This document shows positions 23,190 through 35,250 of a DNA stretch of 64,000 nt, piece after piece; position 1 is the first letter of the stretch, and every line of letters begins with the position of its first letter. The notes beneath the pieces were generated by a model that searched no databases, was not told where the DNA came from, and was given only the letters and a program-made list of their open reading frames with translations. The stretch is from Nectonema munidae. Taxonomy: Eukaryota; Nematomorpha; Nectonematoida; Nectonematidae. The translations under genes and the position numbers were made by a program. The DNA lies in NCBI GenBank assembly GCA_030549495.1, contig JAUIRK010000014.1, forward strand, positions 62,001 to 126,000, read 5' to 3'.

Positions 23190-26100
23190 CATCACAAAGT
23201 TGAGAGCATGAGGTTATATATTAGTTAACTTGTCGAATTAAAACGAGGACAATGGTGAAACCTTTATTTCAGCCACAATACACTCCATAACATCAATAGA
23301 TATTCTAAAATACGTCTTTGTATCATATTATATGAAAATTTTACTTACTGCACAGCCCAAATCTACTGCTTTCAAAAGATACAGTTTCCAACGTGTTTAT
23401 GCAATTGTGTATGGTTTTTTTTTAGCTATTTCCAAGGCAAGTTCGTTTAAAGATGGGATTCACGTTTTCGTGTGTTTATTGACTCTGCACGCAGGATTGC
23501 ATAGCACAAAACACATTCGGCTTTCTCAACGCAATAATATATGCAGATAGATATAATACTGAAACGAGATTATGATTGATTGAAGTTAGAAAACAGTATA
23601 ACGGTGTGTCATAAAAATCCTGTTTCATGATTGATCTAAATCGGATTAACCAATTGTACGGCTAGGAATGGGAGCCTTTGATTTTATCAAAACAGTGTCC
23701 GTGTCGCAGTAAGAATAACAAAATAACGTGAGGAAAAACATAGGGAAAATGGTTCGAGACAATATTGTATTGGATAGCGTGTTGCCGAATAATCGAGTGA
23801 CTGATAAACGAGGTCTGACTCTTTTAACAATGAGTCTCCTAATACAGAAAGTTTCATACGATCTTCAGAAAACAGATATGTTTGACCTTGAAATAGCAAA
23901 TACTGAATCGTCTTGAGTTCTGTCCCCTAAAGATTTACAAAAGAAGTCATTTCAACTTTAGATCCTGATTGCTAGTCTATTTCCGTCAAAAACCGAAACA
24001 ATTTAAAAATTTTCTAGATTGGAAATTTTCTATCGCTGGCATAAACTGGTGATTTATCGAAGCGTGGTAAATTTGCTGAATTTATCAAGCTCATGATAAC
24101 TATAAATTCTACTTTAAGAGAAATGCATGATGAGTTTATGAAAAGCTATAGATCTCCAAAAAAATTTGTCTTCACGATCGTGTGAAGAATTTGTTCAAGC
24201 CCACAGCGTTATTCAGGTGATTAGAGACGAAATACAAGAATCGGCAATGTTTAATAGATGAGTGTAAAAATAATAACGAACATGAAGAGTTTGTTTATGC
24301 TTTGGCATCATATAAAAATGGTTTTGTTCTCTTTTCGTCTCATGAAATCCCTGCATTTATCCGCAGTTATGTTGAGATTGGTAGTTGATGGGCAATAATA
24401 ATAAATAAAAAAGTTTATCCCCAACGCTATAACGTAAATATGCTACATATTCATCCTATATATTAAGTTTTTTATAATCGGAATTACATTTAAGGCACGT
24501 ATAATATTACCTAATTGGACAGATAATGATGTCCATGCTTGAGGATTGAACCAATTACGAATAGAACAATACCCATGGTTCCACTACTCTGTCACCCAGC
24601 GATTCATTGTCATACTTATAATTTAATTATAGATACAACTCATTATAATTAAATCCTTTTTTCCTAACTTTGTTCAAAGTATTTGCATAATGCTGAACAT
24701 ATACTGAAAAAATGCCTTTTATAAATGTTTTACTTTGAGTAGGTCGAATTAGAAGTTTAGAATGTTAGAATGTTGAAGCCATAACTGTGTGCGTGTAATT
24801 ACAAACAAAAGCAATTTCGTATCAATACCAAACAGGGTTGTCGTGCTTTTCAAATCTAGATGAAGTTATGAAATCAATATATGTTTGAATTTATTAAAAA
24901 ATGATTATAAAACAATCTAACAATTACTCATTTTACTGATGGTAGTACAATTTTTGTTTTTGCAGAAATAACACAATTTAGATATAAAATGATTACTCAA
25001 AAATTCATTCGAGCGCTCTATACAAAGCATTTTTATGCATGTGTGTGCGCTCAAGTACTGCGCGGGACGGGTATACCCGAGTCGATACCCGTTTATACGA
25101 AATTGCGGGTACCCCCACACATCGATTTTCAATTTTTGTAGGGCAGTGTTGGCGGGGTTATGGCAACATAAAATTGCGGTATAAAATATTTTCTTCTAGC
25201 TGTAGGATGTAGGTTTAGAAGAGTAGACTAAATTGTGTTTGGAATTATGAAGTAACTCGTGATATATTTTAAATTTTAGTATTAAACACGTCATTTTGCT
25301 TAAAAACATCTTTCCATAATGGCTACCAGTGTATCAAGTTATATAAATTTTAGTCCAGCTCGTTAAATAGTAACTAAATGATATATTGATTTTTTTGTGA
25401 ATACTAATAATTTATTGATGAATTCTTTCTATTTCCAAGAAGAGTAACTTTTTTAATAAGTGCAGTAAGATTTTTAAAAAAGCAATCTATTGTGCCTGCA
25501 TTAAAAAAAGTTTTGCTAACTTCATTACTATATATTTTGAGCCAAATTAACTTCTCGCATCCCATTTTGTTTTACTGGAATGCAAAATTTCACTCAAAGC
25601 ATAACCATAATTTGATTCGTACAGCCAAAAAAATTTCGCTCCATCTTTTTTAGGTTTATCGCGTTAAGAGAAACTTTCCCCCGTGTCCTAATTATTCTTC
25701 ATCTACTAACAAAAAAAGAAAATAAGCTCTCGCATTTCTCATACAATTCTGATTTAGCTACTTCTCAATCTCTTGTCCGAAAATCGCGAAGATTCTAAAA
25801 TTAACTGCAAAATGCAAAAAACAAATCTAAGCTGTATAAAAAGGTCAACTGCCGTCTTTTTTCAAAAATTCTTAAATATCATTAATTAAAATCTTTTTTG
25901 TTGTTTGATAACTTCCTTCATCGTACATCTTGAATAAAAAAAAAATTCAAACAAATAATCTTCATCGAAAGACTCAGTAAGTATTTTTTTTATCAATAAA
26001 TACTTTTATACAAAAATAAAAAAAAATTAAAAATAGTAAATTTTTTACTTTTTTAAAACAAAATTTTTTAATAATTATATAAAATTAAGTTTGATCTGAA

Positions 26101-26630
26101 ATAATTTTGTAGTCTGCTTCTGAAAAAATGTAAGAATAATCATTAAATTTTTGTGGAAATTTTATTTTAAGTTTTCTACTAAAATTGGCTTCTTGACTAT
26201 TTTATTACATTCATATTTTTCGTTAAATCAGGCAGGCACACTTTCATCCAACGTTTCGGAAGAAACTGAAGGTGAAAATATTTGTATACCACTTAAATCT
26301 TCATCATTTGAAGGTAGTAATTTCCATTTCATCTTACTTCTGCGCATTATATCCTCTTCATTTGCAAAACTTTCATAATTTCAAATATGAAAATTAGATA
26401 AATCCGCATCCTAATTTTCATGCGTACTTAAAAGATTCAATGCTGAGACATAAAAAAAATTAGTTTAAAAACAAAAAGAAGATGAAAACTAAAGAAGATA
26501 AAAAAGTAAAGAAGGTATTTGTGCTCTCATTAAATAGGGAGAAAAATTTTAATGCATAATCACATTATAAACCAAGCGACATTATATAGTCAAAATTTTA
26601 TACAACTATTGTTACACCTCATAAAATGCA
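23190..26630. other. AT-rich stretch, no supported gene
   Basis: Short open frames (for example 23728-23916 and 24917-25132) match nothing. A cluster of GGGTATACCC and GGGTACCC palindromes occurs at 25069-25112. No domain or element could be supported. Confidence 0.5.
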
Positions 26631-26663
26631 ACATTCTACAAATTCTATTTTATTCAATATCTT

Positions 26664-26888
26664 TTGTCTTACATGATATTCTTGAGTAGTATACACAGTT
26701 CTCAATATAATTGCAACTCATCCACTCGCCTCATATGTGAAAGTGAAAAAAGCTTTTCACCTTTGAGAAGATTGAAGAACTTTTTGAGATCGTCATTGGA
26801 AACAGGAAAACTAATATCTCTCGCCTTTCTCAATTTAAATTGCGATTCCCCTACCAATTATTATGAGAACGTGCAAAAATATTATTAA
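26664..26888 (+). pseudogene. hAT transposase C-terminal dimerisation piece
   Basis: CESEKSFSPLRRLKNFLRSS, then LETGKLISLAFLNLN, matches the AERSFS.LRRLK.YLRSTM...RL..LALL.I signature of hAT transposases of the ZMYM/DUF4371 group. Only the last about 60 residues are readable; the rest is lost or decayed. Confidence 0.65.
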
Positions 26889-26899
26889 GCGATTATATC

Positions 26900-27715
26900 A
26901 AGGAGGAGATCATTCTTCTGATTTTTATTGTTAGAATTAATTTGATTGTTCAATAAATTTATTACACTCACTTCTAAATTTGCAAACATAATTCTTAAAA
27001 ACCGAATTCAATGTATTTTGGAATAATATAAAATTCTAGTCGCGTCCTTGCTGGAAGGTAATACATCCATGTGAGATATAATCGCGTTTATAGAAAATTC
27101 ACTACGAGAGAAAAGAAGTCAAAGTTAGTTTAGAAAATGTTGATGACAGAGAAGTGTGCATTTTTGAGTTGGATGATGTAAGAATACGATATAAACTATT
27201 TTTGTAAGAAACAGGAAAAAGACAACAGTTTACTTTTGTATGTTGTACTTTGAGTATTGAAAGTTGTCAAGAAATTGCTCAAATTCAAAAAAAAATTTTT
27301 AGACAAACTTCAACTAAAATTTATATGTCCTATAAAAGTTGTAATTACTTACGTACGCTTTTAATAATTTTGCTTAAGATACATTACTTTTATACGAAAA
27401 TTGAGATGTTATTATTTCATGGAACTAACCTTTCTTAACTGATACAATGTATTTTAAGATTCTAAATTTTTTGTATATCTTGATTATTACTCCTTTATTT
27501 AAAAAAATGTGATCAATAATTGATAAAATTTACCCCATTCCAAAATAAATATCAAAGTGGACTTTCTACAAAACATTTCTGATGCACATTTATTAAACTG
27601 GTTTCATGTAGATTAAGCAAAAACTCTAGCTTCATAAAGGTAAAAATTATGAAAGTTGAGAAAAATATGGATGAACTGGAAAAAATAATGAGATTATATT
27701 AATATTTAACGCGAT
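26900..27715. other. AT-rich stretch, no supported gene
   Basis: Probably decayed transposon DNA next to the hAT C-terminal piece; no motif could be assigned. Confidence 0.45.
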
Positions 27716-28178
27716 TTTTCATCGATAGCTTGGCAAAGCTTCGAGGGCATTTCCTATGCACAGAAGCGTGCCAACTAGTAGTATACAACGTTGGAAAATT
27801 TTAAACAATTGTAACTTTTGTTAGGGTCATTAAAAACAACCAAACTAGACATATGTGTGTTAAGAAGAAAAAGTTTTTGATTGTACATTGAATTTTGTTA
27901 AAATTAGAAGACAGTGAAATTTAAAAAAAAGTGACCTAGGAGCTTGGCAAAGCTCCGGGACATTTTATATGACTCTGTGCTGCGCCAAGATACTTATATT
28001 TAAATGTAAGGTTTTAAATTGGCAAATTTAGGTAACTTCTTGTTATTGAAATTTCACAAAAATTGGTATATTTTCATTTTCCATGTACAAAAATAATGTA
28101 TTAAAATTTCAAGACATTTCAATGAATATTTCTTATAGCACCTGATGGGTAAAATCCACACTTTTGGTATATATGCGC

Positions 28179-28603
28179 CTAAAACCGGGAAATCCCGGTA
28201 AGGAGATATATAGACAGCAAAAAGATGCAATGAAATTGACGTTTTTGATTTATTATAAACAGATGTACACTTTTTCTTTCTATATATCATTATCATTAAA
28301 ATGGTTCTAGGAGAAAAGTGTGCAAACGACAAAAGTGTGCAGCAGAGAAGAAAAAAAAAGAAAAAGAAACTCTTTTGTCGTTTGCACACTTTTCTCCGTT
28401 TACCATTAAAATGAGATGACAATGAAAAAAAGATTTTATATGAATGAGGTGCAGTAAAGTTTTATGCAAAGAATTGCATAGTGAAATAAATCAATTACAA
28501 CTAAGTTATTCTCGGAACCGGGAATACTTTTCGGTTGCGAGACGGTTCCCAAATTTTTAGAACCGGGAACGTCCCGGTATTTCAGAGCCGGAAGCAAACC
28601 CTA
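28179..28603. mobile_element. Candidate hAT MITE with CCGGGA motifs
   Basis: The right end read inward on the minus strand starts TAGGGTTTGCTTCCGG and continues with ACCGGGACGTTCCCGGTT. The left end shows CCTAAAACCGGGAAATCCCG. Repeated CCGGGA/TCCCGG motifs sit near both ends. It lies between the two 118-bp direct repeats and itself contains a foldback insertion. Confidence 0.4.
28310..28397. repeat. Perfect 26-bp inverted repeat (foldback) flanked by 10-bp direct repeats
   Basis: Arms 28310-28335 and 28372-28397 are exact reverse complements around a 36-base purine-rich loop. CATTAAAATG occurs on both sides (28294-28303 and 28404-28413), as if a small foldback element had duplicated its target. 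Confidence 0.85.
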
Positions 28604-28739
28604 CTATATATATCGATAGCTTGGCAAAGCTTCGGAGGCATTTCCTATGCAGAGAAGCGTGCCAACTAAATAGTATATAAAGTTGGAAAATTTTAAACAC
28701 TTGTAACTTTTGTTGAGGTCATTAAAAACATTCCCTATA

Positions 28740-31700
28740 TTGATTTTTTTTCTCACGCTTGATGTGTGTTGTTATTTATGACTGTCGCGTTTCATGCATC
28801 TTGTTTCTGAAGCAAGTACTCATGCACAAGTGTTGATCTTATTGACTTTGTTTCTTATACTTAATATTGGTCAAATCTTCTAAGGTCTGTAACTTTCGCA
28901 TTTCTCAACCAAATTAAACGTGTGATACACTGAATGAAAGCTCATGTCATGAATTTTATTGTCGTGCAAATTAATTTGTTTTAAAATTGGTGTTTCAAAA
29001 TTGTGATGTTGGCATCACCGATTAAACCATGAGTTTGATTTTCATGATTGCCATTTCATCACTGCGTGGGCATCAAAACTTCAGGTGTATTTTAAAAATT
29101 CATTATTTACAAATGTTGAAGTTACTAAAAGTTACATAACAACAAAGGAGGCAACGTAAAGAAATTTTTCAAACAATTTTTATCAAAGTAACTTGTATAC
29201 TGATTTCTTTTTTAATTGTGGTAAAATATAAAACACAAAAAGTGGATAGAATAAAAAAAATAAATTATTCTAAACTAGTCTTAAATTTAAACAATCATAG
29301 TATGTCATACAGTCTTCAATATTATAGGGGTTAATTTGCCACCGAATAATTTTATATCACTTCTTCACTATACACAAAGAAAGTTAACAGAGAGAAATCA
29401 TAGAAATGCCTCCAAAGAACTACCCACTACGTGGTTATGTTTATATATACAAGCAAGTATTTTTTTAGTTCTTGTTGTTTTAGATTACTTAGATAAAATT
29501 GATGATGATTGTTTGACTATGTTAGAACCGTTTTAAAAAAGGTTTTTTTGTGGAAGTGATATTTTAAGTTTTCTAGTGTCAAATCATTTATGAAAAGTAT
29601 AAATACCTTTTTAAAGAATGGAAGTTTTCATAAAAATGCGAAAAATTTATTAAATTAGTTTTGCAAATTTGCCTGATGCATTTTCATTAAAAATTCAAAA
29701 AACTTGCCTTACCTAAAATGCAAAATGAACATGAAAAAGTGAAACATTCATTTATAGTGACCGATTTCATATCCCCTGACACATGAGTGTGTGTGTGTGT
29801 GTTGTTGTTGTTGTTGAGCATTGAGTTTGTGCAGCAAGGGAATTGATTCTAAAAATCAGTAAACTCAACACTGCAGAAAAAAAGGTTCACTTTTTTCTTT
29901 ACTTACATGATTATCCTTCCATTCTCACAAGCAATTCTCCAAATCAATAATAGAAAAAAGTTGAAGAGCGAATTTACATATTTAAGCTTTATCGCGTTAT
30001 CAATAAAATCAACTATAAAAGTATTCAAGAACAGCGAATTCTTCTATAGTTCCGATGCCCAGTTATTGAGTTCCGAGATTAAAATGATATGAAAATCATA
30101 TCATTTTAAGTATACAAAGGACTGCAATTACATCACAATTCAGCGCTAGTAAAAATGTCCATCTTTCAAAGCAATACGACCCAAATGATAAAAAAAAAAC
30201 TGTTGTTTACGCACAAAAAAAAAGAGAAATGGAAAATTAAAAGGATAATGACCTTATTTTTTAACTACGACGGCTTAAAATTTGAATGGATGCTCAAAAT
30301 TTGCAAAATTTAGAATCAAAAAGTTTATTGAAATAGAAAAACAAAATAATGCATTAGCAAAAAAATTTATTCAATAAGGAAAAATGCAAATTTTTGGAAT
30401 ATAATGAAGGTGTAGTTTCAAACCTATCTATACTAATGAAATAACTTTATCTATTTTTTGTCAAAACAATCAAATATTTCAACATCCATAAATTTAGCTG
30501 TTATGTCATTTAGATAAATACGTTTTATTAATGAAAATGATTTTACAATTCTCTTCCTTATCAAATAGTTTCCTTTGATTAGGGATTAAAATTGGTAAAG
30601 GGTAGTTAAATATAGAGAAAAAAATTTACTTGAATTTGGAAAATTGTCTCTTTCTATTTGTGCCTTATTTTCTTTTAAGAAAACGTTAATTACTTTGATA
30701 TTACGAAAAATTTTAAATTTAGAAATTATTAGTTTACCTTAAGAGATATTTTCAAAACCTTTCAATATTTTACGATTTACAAAGGTGGAATATAAAAGCA
30801 GATATAGATTTTGTAAAAAATTTCAACTTCTTCAAAAAGAGAATATTTTGTCGATGAATTTCCCCAACTTTGAAAATAATTTTTGTATAATTTTTTGTTT
30901 TGTAAAGTTTGAATTTAAAAAATAATTTTTATATGTAAACGTCATTCATTATCAAATTAATTTTGAGATGCTATCCAATGATTTTTTAGATTTAATAATT
31001 ATTTAAAAAAAAAACTATGCAATTAATTATGCGATACTATCCTAATTTTTATGAAAGTTTACTATAATGAATTCTCAGAGTAAAACAAATTTAAGAATAT
31101 TAATTGTCTTACTATTTTATCATAAATTCATTGGATGTAGTGTATCAAATTTCCTTTTAAAATATTATGTTATAGATCAAAATTAAAGTCACCCAGAAAA
31201 ATGCATTAATGAATATCAAATTTATAAATTAATAGTAAAGTTTCCATTTAGGGCAAAAGTTTTTTATTTCTTCAGAGAGAGAGAGAGAGAGAGAGAAGAC
31301 CGCTTTAGAAATATATTATTCATATATGCAAGAACTTAGATAGTAAGAAAATAAAAGTATTTTTTTGACTTATTTAAAATTTGCTTATCACGTAAAATTA
31401 CTTACTTTACTTTTACAAATCCTAACCCTAACCTAGATCATTGCTTCAATTAAAAGCAGGCACTTTATATATTCAATATTAAAAGTTTAAAAATAAAAAT
31501 GGAGATGATTTGATCATTTGTTAGAATTTTCCCAACAAATTTGACCTTGCATCATTGAGATCAATACACCATTTAGCTGATAGTGAAAATTATCTTAAAA
31601 ATCTTTAATTAGTATTACAAATGTATTAAAGAGAATCATCAAATACCTTAAAGAAGGAATTACCGAGAATACCAGTAAAACCTACTATCTCAGCTCACGC

Positions 31701-32015
31701 CCCCACGTTAACAACGACAGCATTAAATCACGTGTATTTAAAGTGGCTGGAGCAAAGCATTGCAAATAATATAAAATACGTTGATCTTAGCAGTGAGTTC
31801 CATCAGAATAAACTTCTCCCTAAGCTTCACTGCACAACAAAACGATGCCTTACAACTTATTATTACATCAGTGCCTTGCCAATGAAAACACACCCACGGT
31901 ACCTTTACCTTATTATTATCGACACATATAGTATTGGGGCTAACATGGCAATCTACAGAGTTATCCGATTATATATTTATTATATGATTATTGTATAATA
32001 TTATATACCATTTTT
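28740..32015. other. AT-rich stretch with simple repeats, no supported gene
   Basis: Contains a GT then TTG microsatellite near 29790-29815, a GA run near 31276-31298, and a perfect hairpin at 30079-30109. Open frames of 60-90 codons here match nothing. Confidence 0.5.
30079..30109. repeat. Perfect 14-bp hairpin
   Basis: TTAAAATGATATGA, a 3-base AAA spacer, then TCATATCATTTTAA. No neighbouring element explains it. Confidence 0.8.
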
Positions 32016-32022
32016 AGTTTTA

Positions 32023-32169
32023 TTTTGTCATTTTGCAATTATATTTTTTCCTTTTGCAATTTAATGTTGTATTTTTGTAATTCAATGTTGTCTTTTTGCA
32101 TTTCAATTTTGTCTTTTTGCAATTTCATTTTATCTTTTTGCAATCCTAATTTATGTTTTTGCAATTCTG
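32023..32169. repeat. 21-bp minisatellite, about seven units
   Basis: Imperfect 21-bp units of the form TTTTGTCTTTTTGCAATTTC plus A. Each keeps a TTTTTGCAATT core; the outer units are the most diverged. Confidence 0.8.
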
Positions 32170-32179
32170 TTTCCTTTAC

Positions 32180-32985
32180 CTTTTTTAAATTCTAGATTTT
32201 CATTTGTAATAGTATTTATATTACATTGACATGTCCTGTAATTTTTTTTATATTTTGACAATTTACACATTTAAATTTTATTTATTCTTGCACAAAATCA
32301 GAAACTAAATCATTTTGAATTTTAATTATTTCTCAAATTAATCTTATTTTACTTCATTAACTTTTTCAAAAACTAAACTTAAAAATTTGTACTTTTTTCA
32401 TATTTATTTATAAAGATTTTTCTTTTATCTAGATTTATTTGGAAAATATTAAAAATTGTCATGATTTAGTTTCTGATTTTCTGCAAAAAAAAATTTCATT
32501 GTTTAAATAGTCAAACTATCAAAAAATTAAAAATAGTACAATGTCAACTTGAAATAATATTTGAAGAACCTTGTGGATTACAACCACAACATCGAATAAA
32601 TCTATTCAATGTTATAAAATTTGCTTGATATATCTTGTAAGAGAAAATCAATTAAAATAGTGTTGATGGTATCTATATTGATAGTGTGTTGTTTATATGC
32701 TTTGACGTGACTAAATTTTAAATGCCTGACATATGCTTTGACATATGTGGCTTAAATTAGAACATGTTAGTTTGGTGATGAGTTAATTTCTAAGTTTATT
32801 TGGTTCAGTAAATTAATTTATCCAATTTTTTTAAACTTTGATAATCTTCTCACTCTTATTAACAACGTCTTTTTTTTTACAAAATCTCAGAATTTATACT
32901 TTAAATTTGAAAAAATCGTCATTTTTGGCACTATTCGAAGATTGTAACAAAATGTAAGAATTTTTATTTAAGAGATTACTATCGC
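32180..32985. other. AT-rich stretch, no supported gene
   Basis: No frame, repeat or element could be supported. Confidence 0.5.
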
Positions 32986-32989
32986 GGAT

Positions 32990-33135
32990 TCCAGGTATGC
33001 CAGAAACCAACTCTGGATGTGGTGTAAAGCTCGCTACTGTTCCTCGCAATAGGCTTGGCGTAGAACTGTGATGCAGAACGGTAGAGGTGCTGGGCTTTGA
33101 AGTAGAGATCTTTGATTAGTGCCGTCTCTAGTTGT
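32990..33135 (-). other. GC-richer island with an open minus-strand reading
   Basis: This short stretch is visibly richer in G and C than its surroundings. The minus strand reads open for about 50 codons, including YFKAQHLYRSASQFYAKP and a C-terminal GFWHTWNPR before a stop. No start codon or family was recognised. It could be a last coding exon, a processed gene piece or a non-coding RNA or SINE body. Confidence 0.3.
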
Positions 33136-33139
33136 TCGT

Positions 33140-34230
33140 GAATTTATATACTTTGTGTAAATGTATTGCGGTGTTATATAATTAATAATTGCTAATTAGT
33201 TCTGTTTTTACGTTTTATTTCAAATAAACGTAACCTTAAATGTTGTTGTAAATATAGGTGAAAATTGTTGTCTATTTAATTATGTCATAATTGGTGATGT
33301 TTAAATTGTGTGATACCTTTGATTTGCATTCATTAGTGTGTGTAATTTAAATAAGCTGTGTTATACATTATATATACTTTTAACATTTTGATGTTACAAC
33401 GGCTAAACAAACTTTTTAATATGATTGCATAAAAATTGATCGATAAATTCTGTGCTCCTATCAAATTGCGCGAGAATCGATCCATTCAAATTTTAGCTTT
33501 TTCAAAAAATTCGTCTTAATCAAATATAGCCGTTATTTTCAAAGTATACGAGATAATTATTTCAGATCAAACTTAAATTGACATACATTTTAAAAATTTT
33601 TGTTGAAAAAGTAAAAAATTTCGTAATTATAATTTATCTTAATTTTTGTATAAAAGTATTATAAAATCATAATAAAAAAAAATTAATTAAAATATATGAA
33701 AGAAGTATATAACATAGTAATGGAGGTTATAAATTTGAATATTTGATTACTTTTGGGTATATATATTTTAGCTTTTTCTTAAAAACTTAAGATAAAAGTC
33801 TTTCAAATTGAGCATTGGACTCATTCATCCATCAATAGAGATTAGCAGTACAAATAACACTTCTCAATAGGATGCACTAGATATATACTAGACAAAATAA
33901 CATTACAAGATTTCGTCCTGATTACTTATTCAGAATTAATTGGCAACTTAAATAACTAACCAAACTCACTAAGTTGTCATTGAAATCTCATTTTGACGCT
34001 GGCTTCTCACAAAATGTCATTTTGGGTGCCGACGAAATTTCATTTTAGCTGTGGACAAAATTTTGCTTAATTTTCGTTTTTTTTCTTTTTTTTAAATATC
34101 GTTTATCTTTCTCAATAAAATCAAGCCAGAGTTCCATCTCTTATATCGATTTTTCAACAATAAAACCTGTTTATAACTGTCAAACATCGAATCCATTGAA
34201 AGTGATGTTTAGAACAAGCACCCTTCCTAT
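33140..34230. other. AT-rich stretch, no supported gene
   Basis: The right part borders the 3' end of a LINE; otherwise nothing was recognised. Confidence 0.5.
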
Positions 34231-35250
34231 TCAGCTTCTACTCTTTGCAGTGATAATAATCAATCCTAGGAGGTTAAATTCAGAGATGAATTCGATACCA
34301 ATTTCAAGAGGTTAACATTGGGAAATAGGAGAATAGCATTGCTTTACTTTTTGAAAAGTTAACTTTTAACGAACTAATGGCAAACAATTTATATAAATTT
34401 TGCCGATTAATCTTACTATGGAGATGATCAAAAGAAACTATTGAGTAATGTCATCAGAGTACATGAATATTTCATGATTGCGCGCTTTGAAAAGATCATT
34501 AGTGAATACAGTGAAGAGTAAAGGGCTCAAAATCGAACCTTGGGGAGTGCCAAATCAAACTTGTGAGAGATCAGAAAGATTATTATTGGCAGACAAACAT
34601 TGAAGACGGTTTAAAAGAAAGAGGCAATAAGATTTACAGTTTTCAAATTAAAACCATAAAAGGGTACTTTATTTAAAAGTAAAGAATGTGAAAAGAAAGC
34701 TTTGCTTAAATCAAAGAAAATTGAAATTACTGATTTTTTATCATCTAAGTGATCAATAAGACGATAAATAAAGAAAGAATGAAGTAAGTAGGTAAAATGG
34801 TCACGTCTGAAACCAAACTGTTTAGTATGAATAATATTATTTTGATCAAAAAATTCGGTCATTTGTCTGAAACGAACTTTTTCGAATAATTTGGATAAAC
34901 AGGGAAGGATAGATATGGATCTGTAATTGCTTTTAATAAATCTCCTTCTGTTTTTAAAGATGGGTGTAATTTTAGATTGTTTTAATGCCTTAGGGAAAAT
35001 ACAGTGCTCAATGCGTGAATTAAATCCAATAACCAGATAATCAACAAATAAATATGCTATGTGTTAAAGATTGAACATAGAGCTCTTCAGACTTGCTTTT
35101 ATTTAAATCTTTCAGAGCAAAAACTTCACTGAAAGTAATTTTTAAAGTGTAAATTTGCTTATGGTATGTCAAATAAGTTTAGGCGTATGAAGATTAGATT
35201 CTCTGAAATTACCAGTAAAATGTTCATTTAAAATGTTAGAAAATGTTGAA

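Larger units (their letters stand above)
27721..28730. repeat. Direct repeat pair of about 118 bp
   Basis: 27721-27838 and 28612-28730 both begin ATCGATAGCTTGGCAAAGCT and end TCATTAAAAACA, with only scattered differences. A shorter third relative, GAGCTTGGCAAAGCTC with GGACATTTTATATG, lies at 27950-27985. The AGCTTGGCAAAGCT core is an imperfect palindrome. Confidence 0.85.

Noticed and set aside
27721-28730. Direct repeats read as LTRs of a short retroelement
   Set aside because: No TG...CA ends, no primer-binding site or coding remnants; the interior is a MITE with its own ends.
32023-32169. CRISPR-like regular array
   Set aside because: Units are contiguous 21-bp tandem repeats with no unique spacers, in eukaryotic DNA.
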